This document shows positions 24,236 through 37,900 of a DNA stretch of 64,000 nucleotides, piece by piece. The stretch covers positions 3,744 to 67,743 of the forward strand of contig USGG01000004.1 in the NCBI GenBank assembly GCA_900554215.1. The letters run 5' to 3'. The position numbers and the translations under genes were made by a program. A model generated the notes under the pieces. The model saw only the letters and a list, made by a program, of their open reading frames with translations. It did not search any database and was not told the origin of the DNA. The DNA is from an uncultured Megasphaera sp. Lineage in GTDB: Bacteria; Bacillota; Negativicutes; Veillonellales; Megasphaeraceae. Each line of letters begins with the position of its first letter. Position 1 is the first letter of the stretch.

Positions 24236-25900
24236 ATGACGATGAAAGTCTGGACTAAATATATATCAGTTATCATTGCCTCCAGCGTGCTCCTTGGGGG
24301 TCACGCATGGGCTGTCGAATTGCCGCCGGCAAATGAGCTGGCCGGGATGAATGATTCGGGCGTGCAACTGAGCCGAACGCGGCAGTATCTGGAATGGCAG
24401 CGGACGATGCAGCGCATTTCCGAAGGCCGCGAAGCGAGACAAGTAGAAGACCAACGGGAAGCGATGCCGGAAGATACGTCGAAAGCCGTCCGCTTTCAAC
24501 TGAACGACATTATCGTCGACAAGTCTGACGTACTGAGCAGCGAAGAAGTACAGGCCGTGACGGCGTCCTATATCGGCAAAGAAGTTTCCATACAGGACTT
24601 ATATGCCATTGTAGAACAGATCAACGAACTGTACAGCAAAAAAGGCTACATGACCTGCCGGGCCTACTTAGCCCCGCAGACCATTAAGGGCGGCGTCGTT
24701 CATATCAGCGTCGTCGAAGGTAAGACCGGCACCGTAACGGTACAGGGAAACGACTCGACTAGGGAAGATTACATTCGAAACCGCATCGCTATTGAAGAAG
24801 GAAAGATAACTAATGTTTCCGACGTCAATAAAGATCTCCTGCGGTTCAACGCGACGAACGATGCGCAGCTGCGCATCGCCATGAAAGCCGGCGAGACCTA
24901 TGGCACGACGGACTACGTCATTACGGCCTATGAGCCGCAGCAGCAGATTTTCGGCCTCTTTTCCGACAATGCCGGCAGCGAGACGAGCGGTCTGTACCGC
25001 GGCGGCATGTTCTGGCAGGCCCGGAGCCTGACGGGTGTCCGAGATTCTCTCATGATGACCTCGGTCTTTTCCGAAGGCACGAAATCCTTTGGCTTGTCCT
25101 ACTCCCTTCCCATCAACCGCAATGGGACGAAGCTGGGGATCAGCTACAGCACCAACAGCGTCCACATTACGGACGGGCCTCTGGAAGACCTGGACGTCAA
25201 GGGCCATTCCTACGCTTACGGCATTTCTCTGACCCAGCCCCTCATGACGACGGAAACGGTGAAGTCTGAGATGGGCCTGGAATACGGCTACCAAAATTCG
25301 AAAACCGATTTTATGGGCATGCACTGGATCGACGATACCGTCAAGGGCTGGTCCTTGTTCTTCGACCAAATTGACTACGGCCGGACGACGATTTTCTATC
25401 AGAAACACGCCTATCGCGTCGGTGATTACGACGACATTGCCGGCAACACGCAGCATTTCGGCAAATATTACTTCAATACCTTATATCAAAAGGCCTTTCC
25501 GTCGGGGCAAATGATTACGGCACGCCTGGACGGACAGCTCAGCAGCACCCAATACCTGCCGTCGGCTGAACAATTCTACATAGGCGGCATGTACAGCGTC
25601 CGCGGCTATACGGAAAGCTTGCTCGGCGGCGACAGCGGCGTCATGGGAAGCATTGAATATACCATTCCTCTTACTTCGTCCAGGAAGACAGATGCCTACG
25701 TATTTCTCGATGGCGGCCGCGTCTGGGGCGAAAGCGCCTATGACGATACGCTTCTCGTTGGCACGGGATTTGGCATCAAGACGGCTATTGGCGACCATAT
25801 GTCAATAAATGTTGGCATGGGCTTCCCTCTCATTCGCACGGTCAATGATGAAGAACAAAGCCGGGCGAGAGTTCATTTTTCCTTCAACAGTCAGTTCTGA
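24236..25900 (+). CDS. Two-partner secretion outer-membrane transporter (TpsB, ShlB/FhaC family)
   Basis: 554 residues. Signal peptide MTMKVWTKYISVIIASSVLL up to about HAWA (residue 26); a polar helix-like segment (50-85); POTRA-type domains (about 85-230: FQLNDIIVDKSDVLSSEEV, LYAIVEQINELYSKKGYMTC); then a predicted 16-strand barrel. The L6-loop motif VRGY is present in MYSVRGYTESLLGGDSG, and the protein ends in Phe (FSFNSQF), as outer-membrane barrels do. It exports the TpsA encoded 25 bases downstream. SD AGGAGG sits 6 bases before the ATG. Its presence requires an outer membrane, supporting a diderm Firmicute. Confidence 0.93.
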   Translation: MTMKVWTKYISVIIASSVLLGGHAWAVELPPANELAGMNDSGVQLSRTRQYLEWQRTMQRISEGREARQVEDQREAMPEDTSKAVRFQLNDIIVDKSDVLSSEEVQAVTASYIGKEVSIQDLYAIVEQINELYSKKGYMTCRAYLAPQTIKGGVVHISVVEGKTGTVTVQGNDSTREDYIRNRIAIEEGKITNVSDVNKDLLRFNATNDAQLRIAMKAGETYGTTDYVITAYEPQQQIFGLFSDNAGSETSGLYRGGMFWQARSLTGVRDSLMMTSVFSEGTKSFGLSYSLPINRNGTKLGISYSTNSVHITDGPLEDLDVKGHSYAYGISLTQPLMTTETVKSEMGLEYGYQNSKTDFMGMHWIDDTVKGWSLFFDQIDYGRTTIFYQKHAYRVGDYDDIAGNTQHFGKYYFNTLYQKAFPSGQMITARLDGQLSSTQYLPSAEQFYIGGMYSVRGYTESLLGGDSGVMGSIEYTIPLTSSRKTDAYVFLDGGRVWGESAYDDTLLVGTGFGIKTAIGDHMSINVGMGFPLIRTVNDEEQSRARVHFSFNSQF

Positions 25901-25925
25901 TACAGATACGTGAGGAGGCAGGACG

Positions 25926-28900
25926 ATGAAATACATACGACAATTTACGCGCAAACAAGAGCGTAACCAGCTGAAAACTTTAGAACAGCAAAAACACGAC
26001 CTCGACTTGGCAAGAAAGGTCCTGACGGCCGTCACAGCTTTTAGCTTTATCGGTAATCCCTTCGCGGCTATGGCGTCGGAGATTGTACGCGTAGACGGCG
26101 GTCTTACGGAACAAAATGGCAATGTACACAATATTTATGCCGGCCAAATAGTAGGAAAGAGTACGGCTGTCAACCGGTTTGATAAATTCAACGTCACGGC
26201 CGGCGATATTGCCAACATGTATTTCCAGCAAAAAGGTGGAACTTGGCAAGATAACTTGGTTAACTTCGTCAACAGCCGTATCGACGTGCACGGTACGCTC
26301 AATGCCATCAAAGAAAATAAAATCGGAGGGAATTTATTCTTCCTAAGCCCGGAAGGCATGGCCGTAGGAAAATCCGGTGTTATCAACGTCGGTTCACTAT
26401 ATGTTATGACACCTGCAAAGGTATCTTTAGATGAAACTGCGCATACGTATCATGGATTATCTGATTTAATTGAAACCGATACAGAAGATGCGCTCAATCG
26501 CATGATGACCCTTAATATTCCTGTGAATTCCAGCGGAACAATCAGCGTATTAGGGAAAATTAATTCCGTCGGCGACGTTAAAATGGCAGCGGCTAAAATT
26601 GCTGTTGGAAAGAACGTCAGCGGAGAAGATTGGGCTGATGGGACTAAAAATGGAGAAATTGTAAAGGGTGCTGTAATCCGTACAGGCAATGGGACGGAAT
26701 TTAATTTTTCTGATCTTGTAAATATCAAAGACGTTACTAGCGGCAAGGTGGTTGTCGACGCCGGATTGGGAAATACGTTGGCGGCGATAGAAAGCGGTAA
26801 CGGCGATATCATGCTGTTTGCTAAAGCGGAAGATAAAAATACGGACTATTCAGATTTTAAAGAATTAGGACAAAAACTTTTAGATATTACCGTAGATTTT
26901 GACTTGCCAAAGACTATTGAAGCATCTGTTGAAAATTACGGCACTATTAACGCTAAAGGCGACGCTGTTTTGAAATCGGAAGCTACGAATGGTAATAAAG
27001 ATTGGGCGGAGGAAACGTTAGATCAAAATACTCCTAATGGCGTAAATAATCCCGACTATGTGCCTGTGCCGGCGGCAGACGCAGATAATTATGTTCAAGT
27101 TATCGCAAACGTAAACGTACAAGGAGATATTACGGCTGGCGGCGATGTAGAACTTATTGCCGATGCTGATAATACGTATGTAGACAACGGCACAGCTCTT
27201 ACTGATAACGTAGGGAAGATTTTGGGAACGGCTATTACGCCGATGGCCGCCAACGTTATGATTTTAAGCAACAAAGCACAAGTTACAGTTGGTAAGGATG
27301 CCGATGTCACGGCAGGGGGGACGGTTGACGTTCATGCCAACGCAGTCCTCGACGGCACGGCCGGTGCTGCGGCTAATGGTCGTAAATTGATTAAATTAAC
27401 TCCTGATGCTATTCCTTCGGCAGCTGTCGGCTATGCAAACGCCGAAAACAGTGCGACCGTGAATATTGAAGGAACGCTTACCGCTAAGGGAGAAAATGTA
27501 AAAGATAAGACAGATACAGTAACGAATCCGGCAGTCAATATATCGGCTTATGCTGAAGAGAATTTGAGCAATTCAGCTACGCTGAATCTGAAATCTGGAC
27601 TTGCAGGTGCAGGGACGTCTGCTTTAGCTGCAGCTGTTGCTGTAAGCGACAGCGCGAATACGGCTGAAGTTACGATTGATGGTGTAATACAAGCGGATAA
27701 TGGCGATGTTGCTGTCAAAGCTGATACGAAAAATTTGCTGGCGGCGAATGCGGCGACGAATGCTCCTGACGATACGACCGGCTCTACGGCAGTCAACGTC
27801 ATGACTCATGAAGGACAGGCTAATATTGTTATCAATGGGGATATTACGGCGCAGAACGTAGATATCGACGCGACGAATTACATTGACGAAAACACGATAA
27901 CAGCTAATAATTCCTTGGGAATGGGAAAACTCATGGCAGAGGCTATGAACGCTGCAAATGTTGGAGGAATTACAGATGCCCTCAAACAGAATCCATTAGT
28001 AAAAAGTATAATAAATAAAGATGGGACTGCTACAGCAGATAAACCTGGCCTTTTCAAGCAGCTCAGTGAAAAGTTGGCTGTTGGAGCAGCTATTGTCGTT
28101 GCCGATGAAACCAATTCTGCCAACGTTACGTTTGGAAAAACAGCCGATGTTACAGCGACGTCAGGAAACGTCCGAGCTGATGCCGACGTGAATATATATG
28201 ATTCTCATATATACGCTTCCGGCACGGCTAATTCATACAAAAAGAGCGAAAGTGGTTCGACCGATACGGTAACTGTCGGTGCCGGCGTTGTCTATGCTGG
28301 TATGAATAATACAGCTTCTGTCGTCTTTGAAGACGACTCGGATGCAAGTGCCGATGAAAGCCATGCAAGTATCACGGCGGCTAAAGATATTACTATCACG
28401 AGCGGTACGACCATAGAATACCATCGGCCGGAACGGATTAAACGTGAAATCGATAGAAGTATAGAAAATCTAAAATATGCAGTAGAAGCAATCAAAAATT
28501 TGCCAGAATATGAAGAAGAAAAATATAAAGAGATTATTGACGGACTGAAAAATTTGCAAGAGAAGTTAACGAATTATGCCAAGGCGTACAGTACGGAATT
28601 TATGGATGCTGTCAATAATCCTGATGCTATTACGGCAGAAGGAACGGCAAACCGGATTTTTGATGCTGCTGCCGGTGCAGTTGGCATTTATAACGATGTC
28701 ATGGATCTGCAGCAAAATGCCAATGATATATTGGATGTCACCAGCCCCTTTGGCGCTGTCGTGAGCAACGCTCTCGGCGTCGTAACCAATGCTGTGGCCT
28801 TCACCGATCCGAACAATTATGCCAACGTTGCGGCCTCCTCCTCGTCTAAAGGCGGTCAGGATAGTACTAAGCTAGCTGTTGCCGGTTCTGTAACCGTAAC

Positions 28901-31900
28901 TGATTTTAATAATACCAGCTCTGTTGACGTAGGTAAGTTCACAGAGCTAAAGGCCGGACAAAATCTGGATTTAAAATCTGTCAATGCCGTTGAGGATGTT
29001 ACTATTACCGGCAAAACCAAGTTCTGGAAAAACGATGCCGATGCAAAAGGCGGCGTCGGTATCGGTGCCAGCGTCAATTATCAGAATTTTGATACCTATT
29101 CTAAGGTTACTGTCGATGAAGGCGCGAGCCTTATGGCCGGTGACATCAGTATTGGCAGTGAAAGTGAGATATTCCACGTCGGCGCGATGCTGGGAGCAGG
29201 GAAGAGCGATGGCAGTGCCGTTAACGGTATGGTAACGATAACGGACAGCGACAGCTATAACGAGGTTGTTGTGGATTCTGATGCCATCTTGGAGTCTATA
29301 AAAGATGCTGCTGCCAAGACGAACGGCACTATCGATATTTGGGCTAATAACAATACCAGTGTCAATAATGCTATTCTCAGCATATCTGCCAGCGGGGACA
29401 ATGTCGGCGCCGGCATTGGTGTGGCTCTCAATAATATCGATGTGCAGAACAGCGCTCAAATTATCGACAACGACGGTACTGACGATGAGGACGACGCGCT
29501 GGAAGGAAAGATTTCTGCCTCGGCGTTGAGCGTAAACGCTGAAACAACAGGTCTTATTAACGCTATCAGTATAGCCGGGGGCATAACGAGCAGCGGGAAA
29601 GATGAAGGCGGAGAAGAAGGGTTCTTTGATAAAGTAACAGCTCCTTTTAATAAAATCAACGATACGAAAGAAAGCGCCTTAAACGGAATTGCGAATATAT
29701 CCAATAAATTGCAGGACGTGCTTAAAACGATGGATCTGAATGCTTCTTCGTCAGGAAGCGAGGCTGGCGATGAAGAAACCGGAGTTCCTGGATTCAGCTT
29801 TGCCGGCGCAGGAAGCGTATCTCTTAATTTAGTAAACGACACGACGAAAGCTGTCATCGACGGCGCGAATATTCAGTTTGAAAACGATGGTCAGCTGCAA
29901 GTCGGCGCGAGAGATTCCGCATTTACCGGTGCTTGGAGCGGCGCAGCCGGCCTTTCGTTCCGAAAAGGGCAAAGCGGAGGATCGAGCGGCAACACGAGCG
30001 TCGCTGTCTCCGGAGCTGTCGGCGTCAATGATATTGACAACGAAATTACGGCTTTCGTCAAAAACAGCACGATTAACGGCGCAAAAGACATCGACGTAAC
30101 GGCCGTCAGCGGCGGTACGACTATTGCTGCTGGCCTGGGCGCGACGCTGACCAGCGATTCGACGGGCGGCAAAAATTACAGCGGCGGTGCGTCTGTTTCC
30201 GTAAATCTGATTGATAAAGACGTTAACGCTAACATGGATGGCGTAACCTTGACGGGCGTTGTCGAAGGCGAAGACGAGGAGCAAAAAAACGTCACGAATA
30301 TTGACGTGACAGCATATGAAAGCGATGTACAGATTACAGGCGGCGTCCGGGCCGATATTGCCACTGGCGGCGGCAGTCTTGTCGGCGGCGGCGTGACCGT
30401 GGCTGATATTCATAACAATATCAATGCAGGTATTACCGGCGGTTCCTATACCGATGTAAACGATGTAACCGTAAAAGGCATGTTGGCGACGACGCAGGTA
30501 ACAGCGGCTGTTTCGGCTGGCGTGGCGACTGGCGGCAGCGGTACCAATAACGCTTTCAGCGGTGCAGCCGTTTATAATGGGCTCAGCAACGATATACATG
30601 CGTCCATTGACGGAGCGAATATTATTGCTGAAGGGACAGTGGCTGTTGCGGCTAAGGATACGGAAGCCGGATTGAAAGAAGCGGAACCGTATCAGAATTT
30701 GCTTAGCGACTATACCGAGCACAATCAATTCGCCACAGATAGAGGAATCGATACGAGCGGCTCTAGTTTCTACGAGGATTTGGATACGGCCGGCGAATCG
30801 GTCGATTACGACAGAAATGGCAGCACAATCGTCGGTGCGGCAGTTGTTGCGACCGGCAGCAATGGAAATGCTGCTGGTGCGGCTATCAATATTGCCGATA
30901 TTGACAATGACTTTACTGCCTCGGTCAATAACGCCTCCGTTACGGCCGACGATGTACTGGCTGAAGCCGATGCCGATACGCTTCTCGTCGGAGCGGCTGG
31001 CGGCGTGGCTGCCGGAACAAAAACCTTCGGCGGCATGGGCAGCGTAACGTGGCAGGATATCGACAACGATGTGACGGCGCAGTTCGTAAATTCGCAGATT
31101 ACGACCAATGCGGTTACGGCCAAAGCAGATAACAACACGCAGGCTATTAATGTCGCTGGCTCTGTATCCGTAGGCAAATCGGCAGCTGTGGGCGCGACGT
31201 TGGCCTATAATGCCTTGGACAATACAATCGGCGCATACATGAAAGGTAATTCCATAAAAGCCTTGGGAGACGATGTAGACGTTGTCGTCGACGCAGATAA
31301 TACCGGCAAGGTATACGGTATCGGCGCCGGCGTTTCCGCTTCCACTAAAGCTGCGATTAACGGCAGTGTAGCTGTAAACCGCGGCGGTAGCAATACAGAA
31401 GCTGTTATTGATAAGAGCGATGAAAAGGAATCGTATATTGAAGATGCAGGCACGGTAAAGGTGACTGCCGATGATGGTACATATCGCTTGGCAGTAGTCG
31501 GTTCTGTTTCGGCCAGCGGCAAAGCGGCTATCGGCGGCGGCGTCGCCTATAACGACGTCGGTGGTTCGTCAGCAGGCAGCGAAAGCAGCGGGCAAAATAC
31601 GTTTGCGGCTATCAAGAATACAGATATTATGACGGCGGACAATGGCGAACACGATGTTACTGTTAAGGCCGATGATGCATCGAAACTCATGACTATAGCC
31701 GCCGGCGTAGCGGCTGCTGCCACTGCAGGCGTACAAGGATCTGCTGCGACTTCCTTGGTGAATAAAAACGTATCTGCCATAGTCGAAAATACCGATATAG
31801 ATGAAAGAGGCGGCAGCCTTGCTGAAGTGACCGTTGATGCGCAGAATAATAGCCAAATCACGAGCTCGGCAGATACCGGTTCGTTTGCGGCGCAGGGAGC

Positions 31901-34900
31901 TAATGTCGGTGCAGGTGTTGCTGTAAACCGCATTGTACAGCAAACGAATGCAGCCGTAAACGGCGGCGTAATGAATGTTAATAATCTTACTGTTCAAGCT
32001 GACGGCAAGCCGCGTATTGAAAACATCGGCGTCGGTATAGCTGTCGCCGGACAGGGAGCTGGCGTTTCCGGTTCCGTATCGGTCAACATGATCGACAACG
32101 ACGTGACGGCTCATATAGGCAGCGGTGCAAATATTGCCGCCGACGGTAGCGTCGGCGTGGTCGCGACGAGCGACGAACAAATCAGTAATTACAGCGGGAT
32201 GCTTGCCGCGGCTGGCCAGGGAGCCGGCGTTGGGATTTCTGTCAGCGTAAATCAAATTCAAGGCGAAACTAGCGCGACTGTCGGCGATGAAGGGACGAAT
32301 ACGGCTGTTTCTGCTAAAGGCAACGGCGACGGTTTGACGACGAGCACGGATATTTCCGAAGGGGAAATCAACGATACCTTGATCAGCAGTGATACCGTCG
32401 ATATGGACGAAAAGATTGACCGATTGGATGAAACGCGCCAGGGACTTATTGTCGACGCTTCTTCGACTCGCAATATGAAATCGTTCTTGATTAACGTCGG
32501 AGCTACCGGTCAGGGGGCGGGAGTAGCGCCTACGGTCAACGTCAATATGATAGATGGCGCTACGACCGCCGGTATTTCCCATACGGTCGTCAATAAGGGC
32601 GTACCGGCCGGCGAGGTATTCGTCAATGCCGGCGATTATACGAATATGTCCGGCTTTGTCGGAAGCGGCGGTATTGCCGGCATGGGGGCCGGCGTAGGTC
32701 TCGGCAGCGATACGAATACGGTGAGCCGCAACGTCGAGGCTGTAGTTTCCAACAGCGACGTCAATGCCAAGGCCTTTGAAATCGACGCGAAGTCGATGCA
32801 GGGCATTTCTTCCTTTGTCGTCGGTGCAGGTGTAGCCGGTATTGGTGGCGGCGTAGCCGGCGTCGTGACAGTAACCGACCTTGCCAATACAACGAAGGCA
32901 GCGTTGTTTAATAGTAACGTAACGGCAAATACTGTCGACGTAACGGCTGATCATAAAGGCATCGTAAATGCTGGTAATGTCGGTGTTGGTGCAGCTGGTA
33001 TTGGCGCAGGCGTAGGATTGTCGGTTGGTGTGCTGAAAGATAATTCGGAAACATATGCTCTGGTAAGCAATGATAGTACAGAAGAAAAGTCTATTGTGGC
33101 AGCCGGCGATGTTTCCATATCCGCGCAGAATACGACAACTGTGAAGCCTTCTATCTCAGCAACAGGAGCAGGCGTGGCGGGCGTAGCGGGAGCGACCTCT
33201 ATCAATAATCTTAACAGTAAAGTTGTTACTGATCTTGCCAATGCAAATATTATATCGAAGAGTGGAAGTATTCACGGAACTGCTAATAATACCTTTAACA
33301 TTGAAGCGTATATGGGCAGCCAAGCTGGCGGCGCCGTCGGTGTCGGTGCGGGCGTAACGGTCAACACGATTGACAGTACCGTGCAAATGAACGTTTCTGA
33401 CAGCGAGTTGCAAGCGGCTCAAAATGTGGCATTGACTGCCGACGAAACTCGCAATATCCAGCAGACGGCTACGAATGTGGCTGCTGGCGGCGCAGCGATC
33501 GGAGCAAATATCGCCATTACGACAGTTGGGAAGGAATTTACTGATTCTGACGTACTGGCAGAGATTGATAGAGCTAACAACGCATTAGTAAACGAAGACA
33601 CACAGGAAAACAATGCATCTGCCTTATTAAATGGCGCCGGCGACGCATTGAAAACTGCCGGTATTGAAGAAAGCAGCGTAACTCCGTCTATCGGCGCAGA
33701 ATACGGCGGCGGCAAAGATTCTCAGATTACTGTCAATATTTCGAACAGCAATGTGACAGGTAGCGCGATTAAGGCTGAAGCAGCGGAACATGACGTCATT
33801 GACATGACGCTGGGAAGCGGTTCGGCCGGCGGCGTAGCCATTAATGCCGGCGTTGGCATTCTTGATGTAAACCGTAATGTGGGAGTCCATATTACCGGCG
33901 GCAGTATGACGGCAAATGCGATTGACGTCAATACGGATATTACCGGCGAGGCAAACCTTGAAGTATATCAGGGCAGCGCCGGCGTAGTGAGCGGTAATGC
34001 CGCTGTCGGACAAGTCAGCACTAGCGGCAGCAGTACGATATCTATTGATAATGCGCGTTTTACGAGCAATGTAATGAACGTGCTGGCTGCCGACCATGGC
34101 GTAACCAACGTCAACGTACTCGGCGTTACTGTCGGAGCTGTTTCCGTCGGGGCCATTGTTGCTGGAGTTAAAAATACGGGCAATACGGAAGTAGAAATGC
34201 AAAATAGCAAGATAGAAGATAAAGACGGCGGCAACAACGGTACCGTTTCAATCAAGACGGACAAAGCCAATACGGTGACGGCTCATGCCATGGGCGGCGC
34301 CGGCGGTGCTTTAGCGGCCCAGGGCGTCGTGGCGACGGCCAGCGACGAAGGAGAGAGCCGCATTACCTTGCAGGCAGGAAACGCTTTAGCTGCGAAGGAA
34401 ATCGCTATCGCCGCCAAGGCCAGCCCGGCTGTCAAAGCCGTGGCGGACAGCGCAGCCGTAAGCGTGTTCGGCACGGCCGGCGGAGCCGGTGCGACGGCGA
34501 CGGCCAACGGTACTGTTGCCGTGACCGTGGCTGACGGCAACGAACTGAACGCCGATACCGTAGATATTTCCGCTGATGCGGCGACGCAAGACGGTAAAAA
34601 TACGGCTGAAGCGGCTGTCGTCGGCGCCAGCGGCAGCGGGTATTATACCCTTGCCGAAAACTTGGCAAAGGCCGACGTAGCCATGAATGTTACTGTAGAT
34701 GTTGGCGATGCCGCCTATAAGACAGAGACGACAAAAAAACTCATTGGCTATAAAGACGTCGAGGGCAGTGAGGAAGGCGAGCGTACAGAAGTATATGCAG
34801 AAGATACGAAGGGCGTGACGAATCTCACGATCAGCAGCAGCAACGCGGCCAAGGCGTCGGCCGATGCGAAGGGCATTACCATTGGCGGCATCTTCTCCAG

Positions 34901-37900
34901 CGGAAACAATCAGGCTTTGACCTCGAATACATCGCAGACGAAGGTCAGCCTCAGAAGCGGCAGTGAAAATACGCGGCTCGGCAGCCTGACCGTAACAGCG
35001 GCAGGTGCCGGCGACAATACCACGAAGGCCGACGGCAGCGGCGGCGGCCTCGTAAGCGGCGATTTGGCAGCTTACGTCAAAAATGAAATGAACGCGACGA
35101 CGCAGGTCGACATCAGCGGCACGTTGGAAGTCGAAGGCGACGTGCGCATCGAAGCCCTGCAAAGCGACACGGCTAACATCAATGCCGATGCCCTGAAGGC
35201 GGCTGTCGTCGGGGCGAGCGCGACGAAGGCTGACAACTCGATTACGGGAACGACGGGGATTTCTATTAGCGACGCCGTGATTACCAGCGGCGGAGATATG
35301 GATGTCAACGCGGCTAATACGGTGACCTTCGGTGACAAGGAAAACTATGCTGTCGAAGGCAGCGGATACGGTGGCGTCAACGTACAAGGCGCGGTATTTA
35401 ACAATACCATTAATAAGAAGGCGAATATTGCCATTGCCAATAGCACCATCACGACGGACGGCGCTCAGAATTATGAAGCGAAGACGACGGGCAATCTGAA
35501 CGTAGGCGGATATATCAAGGCCGCCGGCTTAGGCGCCTTTACCTGGGTAGACGTCGATAATACCGTTACGTCTACCGATACAGTGTCTGTCGATGAAAAC
35601 AGCTCGCTGAAGACGAAAAAGACCGGCAAAGATATCGTCTTGGCCGCTGTAGACAACGTGGACATGGCTGTCATCGGCGTTGCCGATACGCAGGGCGGCG
35701 CAGTTGGCGGCGCAAGCTCCAATGTGACGAGTACCCTGAATCGGAACAACAGCATTGCTGTCGACGGCACGCTGTACAGCATGAACGATGTCAATCTCTA
35801 CGCCGGCAAGGATAAAAACGGCAGCGAAGGCAAGCTGGATCTGGAAGCCGATTCGGAATCGTACAATAAGACGGCCCTGGCCGTATCGAATCCCAAACTA
35901 AACGATGCGGTGAACCAGAATAACACCGTTGCGATCGGTTCTGGCAGCGAAGTCAGCAGCGTCCGCAACATCAACTTGTATGCCGATGCCGGCAAGGAAA
36001 CAATCCGCGACAGCAGCGTCTTGTACACCTGGTATTGGAGCGATAAAGACGAAAACTACACCAGCTCGACCGTCGGCGATGCCGAACCGGACAACAAGCA
36101 CAGCAACAACTACGTTCAGGCCGATGGGACACTCACGGCGGGCGTACAGAACAAGCAGTATGTCACCATTGGCGGAACCTATGACCCCGAAACGGGAACG
36201 ACGGACGGTTCGCAGCTTATCTTCTTTGATGACCAAGTCAAAGATGCGGTAAATGCTTATGAAAATGGGCAGGAGGCCGTAGGAAAGGACGACCTCATCA
36301 TTAATGCTTCAGACGGCGTGGATAAGGATGGTATCGGCACGGGGACTATGGACTACGGCACGACCCTGTTCGATCGCTACAATGAGCTGGGCGAATTGAT
36401 GCAGGCCTATGCGGAAGACCCAAGCTCGACTGCTTATTTGGGCTATAAAGCCGAGCGAGACCGCATAATGAGTCAGATGGAGTCGATGGGCCTGATCGAA
36501 GAGATTAAAGTTCTCGATAATGAAGGCAAGCCAACGGGAGAAACGTATAAGGCTCCTGTCGAAGGCGCTACCATCGACTATATCGAGCTGTCCGACATCG
36601 TAGCCAGCGGCGGTAATATCAACATCCAGAGTGATAACCTCAGCGGCAAAGGTTCACTTACGGCGAAAGGCGCGCCGGAAGTCGTCGTCAATAACAACAC
36701 GAACCTCTACCTGAAAGTAAATGACATTACGATTGGTGAAGCTGGCGGTGAAATCCATTACAACAATACGTCCCTCACCGGCGACGCGGCGAAAGACAAT
36801 GCAACTATCGAAGGGCTCAACAAAGATGGGATGTCGGCAAACTTTGCCGTCATTTCCCCGGACGCCGCAGCGGAAACGGGCGGTCGCATCGTCATCAACG
36901 GCAATTATGGCGGTACTGCTGTGTATGCGAATGTGACGATTGACGGCCAGACCCAAACGATCCAGACGACGCCGCGGGCCGACATCGAGATCAATGGTCT
37001 CGTCGACGGCGGCGACGGTATAGTAGAAATCAGCAGCGCCGCGAACAATATCGTCATCCAAGGGGACAGCGCCTCTGACAGCGCCGGTGTGAAAGGCAAG
37101 ACCGTCAAGCTGAGCGCCAGCAAAGGTTCGGTCAGCCAGGGCTTCCAGGAAGGCATCGTGAGCATCGGCGGCGACGTACAGGATCAATATGCTTCACAAT
37201 ATGAAGAAGGTAAGAACCATTTCGACACTGAATACGGATTCCAACATGATACGGTCCATGACGAATGGAGCAAGAACGAAGAGGTAAAATCTGATGGCAA
37301 CCGGATCGCCGGGGAAAATATTTACATCAGCGCTGCCGATATCAATATCAATGGCGAAATTCAGAGTGGATATGAAAAATACGTCGTTGAAATTAAGGAT
37401 ACGAATGAAGTACAAAATAAAATAAATGACCTCCGGCAGAACTGGCTGGATAGCGGCAGCGGCGTTTTGTCTGATGCTGAAATCATGACGGGAGATACGT
37501 ACCGCGTCGTCATGGGTAAAGATGTACGCGGTGAAGACGGCGTATATTACCGTACCTTAGACGTATATTATAATCCTTATACGGGACAGCTCGTCGTGCC
37601 TGACGTGGACGCCCACGGCGGCCAGGTCTACCTTACAGGCCGCATCAGCAGTACTGGCAGCGGCAGTATCAAGGTGCTGGACGGCGCGTATGATATTAAC
37701 GTCCACAACGATACGACGACGGATCTCCAGTTGGGCAAGCTGGTCAGCAACGACGTATCCGGCCTCATCAGCATTACGGATACGGCGAAAAATACGCTGA
37801 CAGAATTTACTCGCGGCCAGACTATCGTCAAAGATTTGACGAAACTTGAAGATGGCGATTATGTAACCCTAGATACTATTAAAGGCGGCTCAAACGTATA

